Of a stretch of DNA of 48,767 nucleotides, positions 33,699 through 46,251 are shown piece after piece. The stretch comes from Paraglomus occultum (lineage: Eukaryota > Glomeromycota > Glomeromycetes > Paraglomerales > Paraglomeraceae), in assembly GCA_910592205.1 (NCBI GenBank), contig CAJVPJ010000074.1, positions 1-48,767 of the forward strand. Reading direction: 5' to 3'. The notes under the pieces were generated by a model. The model ran no database searches. It was not told the origin of the DNA and worked only from the letters and a program-made list of their open reading frames with translations. A program made the translations under genes and the position numbers. How positions within the stretch are numbered: the stretch's first letter is position 1; every line of letters starts with the position of its first letter.

Positions 33699-34028
33699 AA
33701 AAATCGCCACTCTTTTCACCTTTCAACCAACTCGGCACTTTTGCAAACCTTACTCTATTCTAAACAAAAACTCTCAGTGTTTGCCGTTGCTGTTGCTGCT
33801 GCTACTCTTGACGAAGTTAGCATAGCAATAAAAGAAACTTTACAGACAAGTAATAATATAGAGAACAACAGCGAGAGATAAAAAAAGGAATATTTTAATA
33901 TTTATACATATAAAGCAAATACTATATACATTATTAACATATTACAATAGTAGACAGCGACAAATAACTATCGACATTACAACTACTTTTTTCTTCCAAA
34001 GACTTTCTAACTACTCTTAAAAGAAATA

Positions 34029-37000
34029 ATGTCTCTACAACACCTCGAATTCGAGATTATTCATGCGACTGGTTGGGACGATAACTACCCGCCAGAGCAA
34101 TTGGTGCCAAAAGATAAAATAAGCGATAGCAACAACACTGTCAAACATGGAAAGGGATGGCAGTCACCAAGGTACGTGTAGTCTTTGCACTTACAAACAA
34201 GAACATCGCATGGATTACTACCAGTCATGCTGCCATGTTATTGAACGTTAGTGAATTGAAAAGTTTAATTAAGAGTTTTTGCACGACATTAGAATTAAAT
34301 CAGCATTATTACCAAACCCATTTATTGACTCGTTTTGTCCAAGAACAAAAACTACGCAATGCTTGATTCACTTTCAAAAAATTCACAAATCAACCTCCAA
34401 CCATTTCATTATTGTTTAACAGATTCTGTACATATCCACAAGAAATAATACTCCGCATACGTGACGGTCCAGCCAGAATACGCAAACTCCAAATACTCTC
34501 CCACCATTACAAAATAGCGCAGAAACTAGACATATACGTTGGCGCAATTCAGCGAAGAAAAGAAATGGTATCACCATCACAAAACTCATTCAAAGAAGAC
34601 AATGCGACCGTTGCTGATACGACTGCCATTATCACTGCCGCCACTATCGAATCAGATGAACCAATTATCATCAACGACGATCAACAAACGCAAACCGAGT
34701 TGTCAAGAGAAGATCTGTCTTGGGATCAAATGCCCAAGATCGTAGATAATGACTCTGATGGTGAAGGAATTAGTCAAGGAAGAGATGACGAAGAGGAGGA
34801 ATATCATATCGTCAGAATGGCTGACGCTCCCTACATCCACTTTAGGAGACTCGGGTATGTGAAAGGAAAAATTGCCCGTGTGTCGGATCTTGGTTATTGT
34901 TTTTCTTTTTCCTTTCGGGTCAAAAAACCAAAAAAATGTATTAAGTAATATCACATGTAATGAAGAGTCGACCATATATGTATATGGCGCTATATGTCAT
35001 ATCATTCTGTAACACGTTATAAATTTACGATCAACGAGGCGCCCGCCTTTTTATTACCATAAATAGAACTGTTTATACCGCCTTTCCAAAATTAACTAAA
35101 CGATCTACGTTATGAATGCACCCCCTTTTTTACCTATTTAAGTAATCATATGAAAATTAACATTCCAATTCTCTCAATTCTAGATACTGTGCATTGGATA
35201 GCAATGAACGGGCCAATTATAAGGCACGAGAGCTGAAATCTGTTCGATTGGATGCTACCGGGGAATACATCAGACTCGTTGCAAGACGTTTTCATTCAAA
35301 CCATTTGAATCAATATAACCAGGTAGGCAAAGTTTACAAGAGGAAAAGTGTGTTGTTATTGAGCTTCATGTAACTAATGATGATGAATCAATAGGTTGGA
35401 GTTGTTGGTATTACACTTATGGGTGAGAGAGTAGATGACTGTCTCGATGGCGAAAGTAGAATCATCCCAATCGAGGTAAACACTTGTGCGACAATAAAAT
35501 CTTGAGATTAATGTCTTGCTCTTTCACAACACTTGTTCTAACATGTATCCCTTGTTCACGTTTAGAATGCGGATGATGATCCTTCATCCCGTGTAGCATC
35601 GCCTGAATCATGCGTAGTTCCTATACTTCAAGCCTCTGTTCCTCCCTCTCCCACACTCTCAGACCCACCCAAAGAAGATGATGTTGTCAATTTTGAAGAC
35701 GGTAATCCGTTCCACAGTCCAAACTTTTTGCAGAATACAGAAGACATGACAAAATTGTTGGAGGCTTTTAGCAGGGCTAAAGAAACAGCTGTGAAAGGTA
35801 AAGAAGAAGCAAAAAGAGTACGGGGTGATTGCCCGAGATGCAGAATATCAATTACATTGTGTATTACAGGCATTAAATGATCTTTGTTTAAACTTGTAGT
35901 TGAAGATTTCTATTTTGCCAAGATTTTAAAGACCTCAATGACTATTATGGAAAAGGGCGCAGAAGAAATCATGAAATTGGATGCTCTGAAAAAGCAAGTT
36001 GTCAAAGAAGAAGACTATGACAGCGCAGCCAGATACAAGGCATGTACCCCCTCCCCACTCTTCCCCAACAGTAATGTTTTTCAGTTATTCTAATTCTTCT
36101 CACCTCATCTTGCAGAGTCAAATCGAGGCAATAAAATCTACTGTTCGTGACAAGATAATCGATGAAGGAATCGAAGTCGACGAAAACGGTGAAGTAATAC
36201 TCATCGATCCAGACATTGCCGACATAGTCGGTCTGGCCGATACACGACCAACTCCATCCGAATCGCAGACCCACTCTCCACGTGGGTCACTTTCCAATGG
36301 TAAAGCATCTCCTCGTGACACACCAAACACGTCGCCCCGAAGTTCATTGTCGGGCAAACACAACTCAAGTGGAATGACACGAACAGCTTCGTCTCATTCT
36401 ATGACGAGGAATGCATCGAACGGTTCGGCAATGGTGTCAAGGACAGACGGAGATGACTATCCGTATCAATTGAATGGACATGACGAACTTGCAGCAGGTA
36501 ACATGCAACGAAGCATGTCACGGAAACGGTCACCTTCTCCCTTGAATCTCTCAAAAAGCCGTACCAACAGCAACGCATCAAATTCCAATCGTCATGCAAG
36601 CGCGATAAACAAACATGATCTCGACGACACTTTTGGTACGTCTGCAAATTCGAGCGCTCAAGTTAGCCCAGTGTCGTCTGAAAAGACCCATTCCTGGACA
36701 GCAGTCGAGGATGAGCGACCTCTTCCGGCGTTGGAAAAAGTCAAACCGCCCGTTATGCCCTTGCCGTTTGAAGATGAACTGGTGGATAATGAACCGGAAG
36801 AATTGTCTGATTTGGCCAAGTCGGCTTTCGCTTGGTCGATCGATGTCTTTGGAGATCGAGTTATTTCGTGCTTGCTATCCAAAAAGTTCAAGCTTCGCGA
36901 GTCTGCACTTTTTGAGGTTACTCGATTGATTGATATCGAGAAAGGCGTCGGACTTACAATTGACGAGAAGATTGACAAGGTAAAATTTGAAAACCCCGTT

Positions 37001-39127
37001 TATATCCAAAAAAAAAATTTAAATATTTTTTTCTGTTAATACTAATAATGTCTAATTAACGTTTAGTTGGCTCTCATAAAAGCTGCCTTCCAAGTAATGG
37101 AGGAAGGGTTAAGTGATACTCGTGAAAAGTTAATCCTTCAGTCAATTAAGCTTTGGGATGCAATAACAAAGTTCTGTGTCCTCCACAAGACACCAAATTC
37201 GGCTACATACAAAACAGTGGAGCAAACGTATCCGAAACTCTTTGCAAAAATCGCAGATGGTAATCCTCGACTCAAGCAAGCTGCATCAGACTTGTTTGTA
37301 ATGCTCTGCACAAACTATCGAACTCCAAATCAAATGCTCATGTCTCATGTATTGAAGCCGGCTCTTACTCAGACGCAGCCCCCGAAACAAGCCAAGGCTA
37401 AAATCGAATTAGTCATGCGATTGGTGGACGAATTTGGTGTTGCGCTAGTTCCAAAAGGAAAGTTTGATAAGGATTCCGCCATTAGTTTGGAAGGCGTCAT
37501 GGAAGTAGCGGTTTCTTATTTGAATCATAGTAATGGCGACGTACGAGATAGTGCCACGAAACTCGCCGCTCGAGTATGCAGGTATACCGAGAAAGAGAAC
37601 GTTGAAAAGTATCTCGATGGAGTAAAGCCGTTGTTATTAGAAACCATATGGAAACTAGTCGAAGATCAGGGACCCAATCGTCGGCGTAGACCGCGACAAG
37701 CACAAATAGCACCACCAACCATGTTCGAGTTGGACGAAGCCCTACTTGAAAAGCCTCTTGCCAAGCGTGGTACTGTATCTCGGTTACAACAGCAACTAAT
37801 GGAAGCTCGTGCCATGGTAAACAACGTAAACCACTTTGTCCAAGACGATTATGATGCATACTTGGCAAACAGCACGAAATTATTCAGACACGAATATCCA
37901 GACGAGGTCCAAAAACCGCCAGCCGCTGTGGAAAGCGCACCAGTTGAACCAAAAGTCGCACCACAGGAAGTCGAAAAGGTTGCCCCAGAGAAGAAATCTT
38001 CTAGCGCCAAGACTGCCAAGAGCACCAAGAGTGCACCCGCTGCGAAAAAGACGGTCGTCAAGAAAAAAGTTGATAGTAGTAAGAGCACTGTTCAGTCAAA
38101 GACTAGTTCCAAGTCAAGCGTGAGTGCTCGTGGTACTGCCTCTAAAACCCCGTCACGTCGTGGGTCTGCAGGAGAAAAGTCATCAAGCAGGCCTTCAACA
38201 AAGACGAGTATGTATTATTTTTAATTTGTAGAGAGTCGGCAAGATATTTGTTTTATATACGAACATGTATTTATTGTATACAAAAAAATTTTATTTTTTT
38301 TATTTCATAGCAAATGGTAAAAGCGGCGATTCTACATCAAAGGCATCGGAAGACGCGGGGGAAGATGTTAAAGCTGATGGGTATGAATAGCTACATGATG
38401 AAACTCTAATGTATAAACTGTGTAGTGAAATGTGAATAGTAAATTAACGTTTTAACAACACTTTCTTCAGATTCTGCATATTCTGTGATGAACAGAACGA
38501 TGATTTTACTGAAGAGAACTTGATGACGCACTATTGGAACGACTGTCCGGTTCTTACAAAGTGTCCACTTTGTAATATTGTATGTATATGCGCTCAACAT
38601 CAATAAATTTCATTACGAAAACATTATTGATTACTTGATTGCTAATCATTCCTTCTTTTCGATAGATCCTTGAGATATCAACCCTTGACGATCACATGCT
38701 CACAGACTGTGACAAATCCAAATTTGTAAAACAATGCCCACGATGTCGGGAGGTAATTCCGGCAGACAGTTATCTTGAGCACATAGCCAAACAGACATGT
38801 ATGCTCATTCCACCTCAGATTGTTCGTTGTCCACTTTGTAAAACGGTGGTCCGACCAGCTACTGAAGCTGGATGGAAGGCACATCTGCTAGACGAAGAAG
38901 GATGTCCCAAGAACATAAGAAAAAGCACACCAACAGAGAAGAAGCTTGATAAAGTAGACGAGACATCAAAGGAGAAGAAAGATAGAAGTAAGGCTAGCCC
39001 AGTTGGAGGGAGTAAAACGAGTAGCAGTAGTGTGAAGGCACCCACCAGAAAAAGTAGTGGAGTTATCGGAAAGGACAAGGCGAGGAAACCCTCCGCGAAA
39101 GGTGGGAAGTTGAAGAGTGGGGTGTAA
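34029..39127 (+). CDS. CEP104: CEP104 orthologue (jelly-roll, coiled coil, TOG, zinc fingers)
   Basis: Eleven exons, 34029-34171, 34423-34854, 35184-35322, 35395-35475, 35566-35797, 35900-36039, 36116-36979, 37067-38207, 38311-38380, 38471-38579 and 38666-39127, join in frame to 1270 residues. The N-terminal jelly-roll-like domain shows SPRFCTYPQEIILRI, RRLGY and YKARELKSVRLDA. A coiled coil with EDFYFAKILKTSM and VVKEEDYDSAARYK covers ~343-400. After a Ser-rich linker comes a TOG domain (~615-890: DVFGDRVISCLLSKKFKLRE). The C-terminus carries the tandem Cys/His zinc fingers (from 1081: FCIFCDEQ, CPLCNI, CPRCREVI, CPLCKTVV). All four modules are in CEP104 order. Animal CEP104 binds tubulin at ciliary tips and growing microtubule ends. 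I see no SxIP EB1-binding motif. The sixth intron (36040-36115) has a GC donor. Confidence 0.93.
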
Positions 39128-39985
39128 AAGGTGGATTGATAAATGAAGTAATGAAATTGGACATTATAATAATACTGTGAAACCAAAAAATGAACATTTT
39201 TGAATTATGCTAGTGGAGATATATGATTTATATCTGGAGGTTCATGTTTCCCATCCTAATTGGGTTCATGAAATTCATTTTTGAAATTTTACTACTTATT
39301 CATTCTGTATTATTTATCAATGCATTGTACAAGTATTTGAACGTGGTGATTGTGTGTATAAAATATTAGATATTATTATGTATGGTAATTAGATATATTA
39401 TATAACAAAGACCACGCATAATAAAAGGAGAGTCTGCGTAACGTTGAATTTATTGAATGACTTGTCGCCCACCCCCCGAAACTGATAAAGGATACAATGG
39501 TGAATGCATTTACACTTGATAATCACAAGGTTATTAACGCAGTCATTTTATTTTACATGACGCGCAAAATGATGGATAAGCAAATTCCCTACGATAATCA
39601 TTGGATACATCGCTTATCAAATTTTCCCCGTCGCTGGAATTTCCCGGCCTAGATACAAATGCCTAATACAACAACACAGCGACTCGTCACTGTCATCAAG
39701 ATACGTTCTTAACGTCCTAGTTTACTTACCGATCATAGGCAAAAACTTTACAATTTTTCATACCACTGATGTTAAAATACGCGAGTCTGTTTTCAGTAGT
39801 CTTGAGACACAGGTTCCACGTCTAAACAAACAGCACAAACATATAGATGAATTGATGCCCTCATTATACTTTCATTAACGATATGTTTACACTATAATAT
39901 TCTTACGTTTACATAAAAGTATTTTAATGTCTTTGGGTTTAACACATATTTTGTGCAATTAGGCCATTATCGCAGTGACGTCATA
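39128..39985. other. Intergenic region, nothing recognised
   Basis: This contains the CEP104 3' UTR and AT-rich sequence up to the macro-like remnant. No ORF with a motif and no repeat pair was seen. Confidence 0.45.
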
Positions 39986-40534
39986 TCAAACACTTGGGAT
40001 ATCAGTCGAAGCTAATTGGAAAGAATTCGTTACCATTTGATACAAAGCGTGAAAATAGTTCTGAATGGTCTTATTATAAGCTCGGATACTTTTGACTTGG
40101 ATTTCCGTAGAACGGAAGATGATGAGGACGATACTGAACAAGAAATCAGCCATTTTCGGAGCAAGTTGTAAGAGATTCCATAAACTACTCACATTTTTAT
40201 TCGATGCGAAGTAATTCTAAAAGGAATTGTTCGTTTCAATGCCGAAGCGCATATTGATTTTTCTTGTCGAACGAAAGGAAGTGTGATCGCTTTCTAAAAA
40301 GGAATGTAAATCACTGATATTAACTTGCTTTATCTCGGCTAAATCACCAGTTTTTTCACCAATTGCTCCCGAAACTCCACTCCCAAATTGAACTTCACAA
40401 TTAGCAGCATTAACAATTGTCGAACACCCATGATCCCCAAAATTAGTTATATTACCGTTTTTTACTTCGGCATTATCAGTTTGAATATTATGGTTCAGGA
40501 TAATTGTTAGACTTGTTGTTATAATTGTTAACAA
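39986..40534 (-). pseudogene. Macro-domain-like fragment
   Basis: On the minus strand a frame beginning near 40534 reads VKNGNITNFGDHGCSTIVNA followed by ANCEVQFGSGVSGAIGEKTGD. This is the signature of the ADP-ribose-binding loop region of macro domains (GDIT...VNAAN..L..G.GV.GAI). A downstream frame (to 39986) ends IRAYNKTIQNYF...LASTDIPSV, placed like the AY..L / STGI part of the fold. The segment between is in a different frame and the second ADP-ribose loop is poorly kept. It could be a decayed macrodomain gene or one with an intron I could not place. Confidence 0.4.
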
Positions 40535-40679
40535 GGAATTGTGTTGTTATTACGCCAGATTTTATCGTAAATAATAAAAACTTGTTTGCATTCCACCTTT
40601 TTAACGAACGTCTAAGAATGTCTAGATATACTCTATATATGTTGAAACTAATGGACACATTGAAATTGCCAGAATTCAA

Positions 40680-41891
40680 CCGTTGTTCATATACACGTTA
40701 TTATTTAAACAACTCTAAAATTTGCCGTTAATTTTGTTAATAAGTTATTTGCAAATAACGTTTAAATGAGGAATAATGTTAAATTGTTGCGCGACTACCT
40801 AAATTATGAAGCGTTAAATGACTGCTATAGTTATAACAACCCATAATATTTAAAAGAGCGGTTGGAAATATACGAAAATTTACATTAAGCCCCCCATTAT
40901 TGCAGCTCTCTTAAATGGATAAACAAATAAATCACGTTTAGACAATACTTGTAATTTATTCAAGTGCAGAAATACAGTAATGTGCAGAAATATTCTACTG
41001 CTTCTAATTTGGAGCAGGAATGATCAGACATTTGAAAAATTTCCTACGCGCAGTGCATCATCAGCCCGTTGGATGCCTCCAGCAAATCTGACAAACATTA
41101 ACATAACAAAACCGAGTGCCGTTTATTTGGAACATAAACTTCAAAAATTCATATCTTCACATGTTTCTAATCAATTTATAATCTTTTCGCTTGCCAAATT
41201 TGCATCTTTATGTTTTTTTTTTAATATTGGTCAATATTTGGCAATAAACGCGCATGATGTCAATATTAGTAGTAATTACAGTAATTTGGCAACAATTATA
41301 TTTATGACGTAAAAAATTATGACCTAAAATTGGGTATGGCATATTAATATATTGTATTTCGAGGTAAAGTATTTGAGTGTACAGATTATTGAAATTTGTT
41401 ATATACTACATTTGATTATTTCTGACCCGAATTAAAAGAAATAGGATACTTGTAATTTTACAAACATAATATTTACTACATATTGTTTTTACTACAAGTT
41501 TCATATTCATCACACGGTTTTAGCAAAATATGAAACCAAAATCATTTATATTAATATACCTTTTACAAACCGCGTGTTTTGACAAGTTACTAAAAAATAA
41601 AAATTAATGGTGCAGCAAACTTTATCGAATACACACCGAATGTTTGTATGAACACTACAGTTTACGTTTAGCCTGTTTTGTGTCACAATATTAATATAAT
41701 CATGAATATCATTCAAGCTTTACTTGGTTAAAATTGCGAGTGATTTGTTTTAGCAACAGTTTGGTATATGTCCGAAACAAGGATTGTACTATCGCCATTA
41801 ATATCGTGTAGTCAGTCTCCTTCTTCAGTATTAGCATGCGTAAAAAGTAAGTTGATCATTTACATTCACGTGTTGCTACACCATAATTGAA
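40680..41891. other. Intergenic region, nothing recognised
   Basis: About 1.2 kb of AT-rich sequence. Short plus-strand ORFs (for example 40980-41312) show no recognisable motif. Confidence 0.45.
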
Positions 41892-43029
41892 TCACACTTT
41901 CTGACCCCATGCTCTTGAAAATACCCATTTAGCACCAATCGTTTTCAAATACTGAATTGCTGACTCGTAAATTGCATCGTATTCTTCTTCTGACACCTGC
42001 ATCAATGGTATGATGGGAGTTTTGAACAACTTCCAGATCTCTTGAAAGTCTTTTACTCCCTTTGAATACAGAGTTATTATATAATGAGTCGTTATCTTAT
42101 ACAGTATCCATCATAACACAGAATTAATACTCACCATGTCGGCCACCGTCTCTCCCATAGGTCCCACCGGAAGACGTTTTTCCAGGCAATTGATATTATT
42201 ATAACGATTACCTTCTTCCAGAAATCCTTTGACTTCGCCTGCAATATTAAAATATAAATTTGTTGCGTCACATAGATCAACCACTAGGGAAAATGAATAA
42301 ACATTAATGTGAGTTTTGAGTATCTTGAAAGCATTGCATTACTATTAAAACGCTTCTTCTGATCCACATCCTTCCCTCAACATACATGCTTTATTTATCA
42401 GGTCAACTTCCTTGGAATTGTCCTTGGAATTGCACTTTAGCACAATATCACACTCCATAAGCTCCACCCATCCAGTTGACTTGGCGATCCTCGTATACTC
42501 GGGAATAGCAATCTCTTTCCATTGACTCTTTGTATATCCCGCACCAAGAAATCTGGCAAACACATAGTCGAATGAATTGTCTTCAAAGGGTAAGCCATGG
42601 AGAACGTTGTGTGTTATAAATTCGACATTATCAGGTTGTTTATCCTTAAGGACTACCGGTGCCATGTCTATGCCGATGAAGTGGGAGTTGGGGTATTCTT
42701 CGGCCAACTCGAGAATCCAGATACCCGAGCCGCATCTTTATTTCGGAAAGGAATAACTATCACGGTCACTAATAATGTTAACGTAAAGCGATGTCGCTAT
42801 ATTTTTTGGCTTGTAATAGTTACGTAACCCAACGAAATAACACAAGCCTTTATTTTTCTTAATCGACCCACCCAATATCAAGCACTCTTGCACCACTCCT
42901 CAAAATCTGGTCGACAGGCGCCGCAAAATTCCCATTGAACCCATGCTTAATGTAAGCATGTTGCAAGTCCAATCTTTCTCTTTCTTTTGTATCATTTTGT
43001 AAGCTATATTTCGATTCCCTGCTGCTCAT
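41892..43029 (-). CDS. Class I SAM-dependent methyltransferase
   Basis: Exons 43029-42872, 42735-42368, 42238-42135 and 42059-41892 join in frame to 265 residues; starting exon 3 at 42283 also keeps frame and would add 15 residues. Motif I is VLDIGCGSGIWILELA (split by intron 1), followed by the acidic strand FIGIDMAP, then NVLHGLPFEDNSFDYVFARF (motif II/post II) and a GWVELMECD strand. The C-terminus (SEEEYDAIYESAIQYL, ending WGQKV) matches a large family of fungal small-molecule-type methyltransferases common in arbuscular mycorrhizal fungi. The substrate is unknown. Exon 2 as an open frame would run to a stop at 42345, so the exon 2 donor is the least certain junction. Confidence 0.82.
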
Positions 43030-46000
43030 TTATACGTTACGATTGGTATAATAGATTGTGGCATGGGAGGTGAATTAGATATCAGCTTTGTGTGTGTGAT
43101 ACAAATATATAGATAATCTCCATTGAAGTTTATCGTACAGACTAGAAAACTCGGATGGCTTATATAGGATTAGCCATTTTAATCTATGTCAATGCCCTTT
43201 GTGTGCATTTAATGAGAAAGAATAGTTTTTCATTTTGAGCTAATGATGATAGCATTATGTTTGGCGAAAATTAAGACTACTCCTCACAGTGTTGTTCGCG
43301 ACAAGCGATCGTCAGCACGGATTACAAAAAAGCTGCTAGAAGACGAAGTCTTTCGAATACCAAACAAATGTTTGTCCAAGGCGAAAAAAAAAGGCCCGAT
43401 ACAAATTAACAGCCAGGTATCGAAAGATAACAAAAGTCTATCAATTTTGGAAACAAAATTAATATATCAGAATTCAAGTTGAAATTAACATATGTTAAGG
43501 TAAACTCGAACAACGTTAGAGTATTAATAATGCTTGAGCACAAGTTTCCTTCGATTAATTAATAAAAATAAATTCTTAATTTCAGAAAAAAAAATCTAGC
43601 AATGAACTCGGCTTTATTTTATAAAACATTTTCACACTTGTTTCCCACGGTTAGCTCCACGTTCGCATATATCAATTTCCAACACTCGGAAAGAATTTCA
43701 TTCTTCAACCATAAAACAATTTTGGGTATACTTTTCTGTGGAATTTAAACTATTGACTGTGTGTTGTGTATTCGAACTTGATTGACAGCAAAAGCTAGAA
43801 TTGGTCAAAATAAATTTTTGATAGTTTAAAAACAACCGTAAGCGTCGCGGAATAACAATTGTTATGTTATTGCATAACATGTGCGCGATCGAAGACTTTG
43901 TTTTGCTACACTGTGTGAGCTTTGCCACCAAGAGTTTTTCTAACTACAGTAAGAACGTTTGTAGACGCGCGTGTACAAAGCACGCATATATTATAAGATT
44001 AACTGTCTACCGACATGACACTAAAATAATAAGAGAAGAATAAATATCAAAGAAAGCGTAGATTTCTAATAATGCTAACAATATTGTCGAATAAGTTTTA
44101 TGCTATAATAGATTTTAATATCAAAACACACGTAAATACCGTAAACTATAGCCAAATCTGTCATAGGTTTGTTACTGCTGCAAGTAATACAACTATCGAG
44201 AAATTTCCCTCACTCACTCTTTTTCTTTGAAATAAAAGCCTGTGGTCACAACCTTATACAAACTCTCTCTCAACTCCTTACATTATTATTAAAAACTATT
44301 CTTTCTGACCATTTTCTCCGACGCATCCGTTTTTTGTCTTGAGAGAGTCACATTTTACATGTAGGTAGCTCCTAAAACCGACTCGGTCGTATACCTTCCT
44401 TTTTCATCAACACTACATAAACGCACAATAGTTTACCAGTTTCCCATGTGTCCATACTCTCCCGCATATTATTTCTTCTTACTGTATAAAAAAGACTATG
44501 GAGTTACAAGACCTATAAACTGCTATGTCTCAACAAAATAAAGTTCTTGTAACCTTTTGTCGATATTGTTCTTGAAGAAATTAAATTATTGCTATGCAAA
44601 TGCGCGCCTGTTGCTAAAATTACGTAATTAATTACCTTGACTGTCGACTCGTGACATAATTATTTAGTCGCGCAACAGAAATATAGGCCCGAAGCCATAG
44701 TTTAATTACCAATACAATAGACTTGTATTTATAATTAATTATGACAAAGCCAAAAGTCTGCTGGATAACTAAAATTACATTTAAAGGACCGTTTGACAAC
44801 TTGGTTTAATGTCTGATATTATGCCATGATAAATTAAAGTACTTAATATTAAGTAATTAACCCTCGTGACTTGAGATAGGAATGAGCAAATGGTTTGAAA
44901 TTTTATTTGTAAAATCGAAACTACAGTTTTTTTCGACAGAAACTTTAAATTCACGTTTTTCTATCCGTTTGCATGATTTTTTTTGTCAAATTTATCTCTA
45001 TATTTGGCAATAATAATGCACATTATATCAATCAATCTCATTATGTCCTACTATTACTTACGTTTTGCAATAATAAGAAATGCGTTTGTAAACTAAATTT
45101 GGAAAAGTGTCGAGATACAATTTTTTGAATTTATGACCAAAACGTGCACGTGCTATGATATATCGGGTAGTAAAATATTTGACATTTAAAATTTTTTTAA
45201 TCGAGCTCAATTATGGGGGTCAATCACTTGTTGCGCGTTACTTATACTTGCTCTGCAAAATTGTAAGGTGCATTTTTGCGACTTTATATGAGTTGTTGAT
45301 ATTATTATAACTTTCATTTTTGAACGAAATTGTGAAAACTTTGATTACATTAAATGTCCTATAGTGAAAGACTGTAAAGTTATCGACGCGTTTATTATGC
45401 TAAAAATAAAATTAAATAAATTGGGAGTACGATATCTATAGAGATACCCATTGTAGTCTTGTCTCCAGACCTGTTGCAATTCAACACAGCTCCACCTGGT
45501 GATAACGCTTTCGCTTTTTCTATTTTAAACCGTACACGTCATGTCTGAATTAAGAAAAGGAATGAATGAAATAAGCTTGCGTCTGGGTAAGTTTGGTGAG
45601 CGAAGTACCACTCCATGTTCGCTGTCCGATCCACCCGTCGAAGTTGTGTCGTCGAACTGTTGCTCATAAACATGTCGATCCTTTGGTCGTCTCTTCTCTC
45701 AATGACATAGTATGATCGTGATAACATGGTTAAGTTTATATGCGGCTGTAAGGGAGAGCGAGAATATCCGGCTAACATTCATGGTGTGTCTGAAGTCAAT
45801 GCGGAGTCCGCCTTCCTTGTATATGGCTTTAACTTTCCGAACCGTTTATTCTTGAATTCAGTTATTGCCTTTAATCCCGACGTATACGTCATGGTAATAA
45901 ATTACAATTTAATCAAAATCATAACTGACAACGACAATATCGGTCAGGCGGTTTGCAGCCTAACATGACATAGCGAGCGTATCGCGCTTGATTTCATTCT

Positions 46001-46064
46001 TAGTCCAGTATTGCACCACCAAAAGATTGCATCTTGCAGGATTAAAATCATGTTCTTCACATGT
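43030..46064. other. 3-kb intergenic region, no gene identified
   Basis: AT-rich DNA with scattered short ORFs (43243-43482 is Lys-rich; 45726-45968 begins MVKFICGCKGERE), none with a recognised family. On the minus strand near 45930-45960 the string LTDIVVVSYDFD resembles one FG-GAP repeat strand, but its surroundings are broken. Confidence 0.4.
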
Positions 46065-46251
46065 CTGATAAACGGGAGCCGTTCACTTGCCCGACAGTTA
46101 CTTGCCCGAGACAGTTACTTGCCCGACAGTCATTTGCCCGACAAATATTTACCAGCATTATTTCAAATTTATCCTTTTTTGGTAAATTTTGTCGGGCAAA
46201 TGATTGTCGGGCAAGTGACTGTCGGGCAAATGACCCGGACCCCTGATAAAC
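46065..46251. mobile_element. Foldback MITE with 9-bp target duplication
   Basis: A 169-bp element (46074-46242) is flanked by perfect CTGATAAAC repeats at 46065-46073 and 46243-46251. Its ends pair (GGG..CCG..TCA.TTGCCCGAC) and each arm is built of tandem CACTTGCCCGACAGT-type units, four on the left and three on the right in opposite orientation. The central spacer also pairs (ATTTACCA with TGGTAAAT). The whole element can fold into one hairpin. A 9-bp duplication fits Mutator-like elements. Confidence 0.85.

Larger units (their letters stand above)
28727..34028. other. 5.3-kb intergenic region without a recognised gene
   Basis: The divergent region between the kinase-TPR and CEP104 genes is unusually long for this window. 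I see no family-like ORF; a 45-codon ORF at 29069-29206 has no motif. It contains homopolymer runs (for example near 31340 and 31975-31995) and the microsatellites listed separately. No tRNA or rRNA is recognised. Confidence 0.45.

Noticed and set aside
34157-34366. ORF inside the first CEP104 intron (starts MAVTKVRVVF)
   Set aside because: It lies between a good donor at 34172 and acceptor at 34422; the family alignment SPR-FCTYPQEI is only restored by splicing it out.
43243-43482. Lys-rich 79-codon ORF considered as a small basic gene
   Set aside because: No motif, no splice partner and composition expected from AT-rich DNA; support is too weak to list as a gene.
46074-46242. TTGCCCGAC repeats considered as a CRISPR-like array
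   Set aside because: Units are contiguous, in opposite orientation in the two arms, lack spacers, and the whole is bounded by a 9-bp target duplication.
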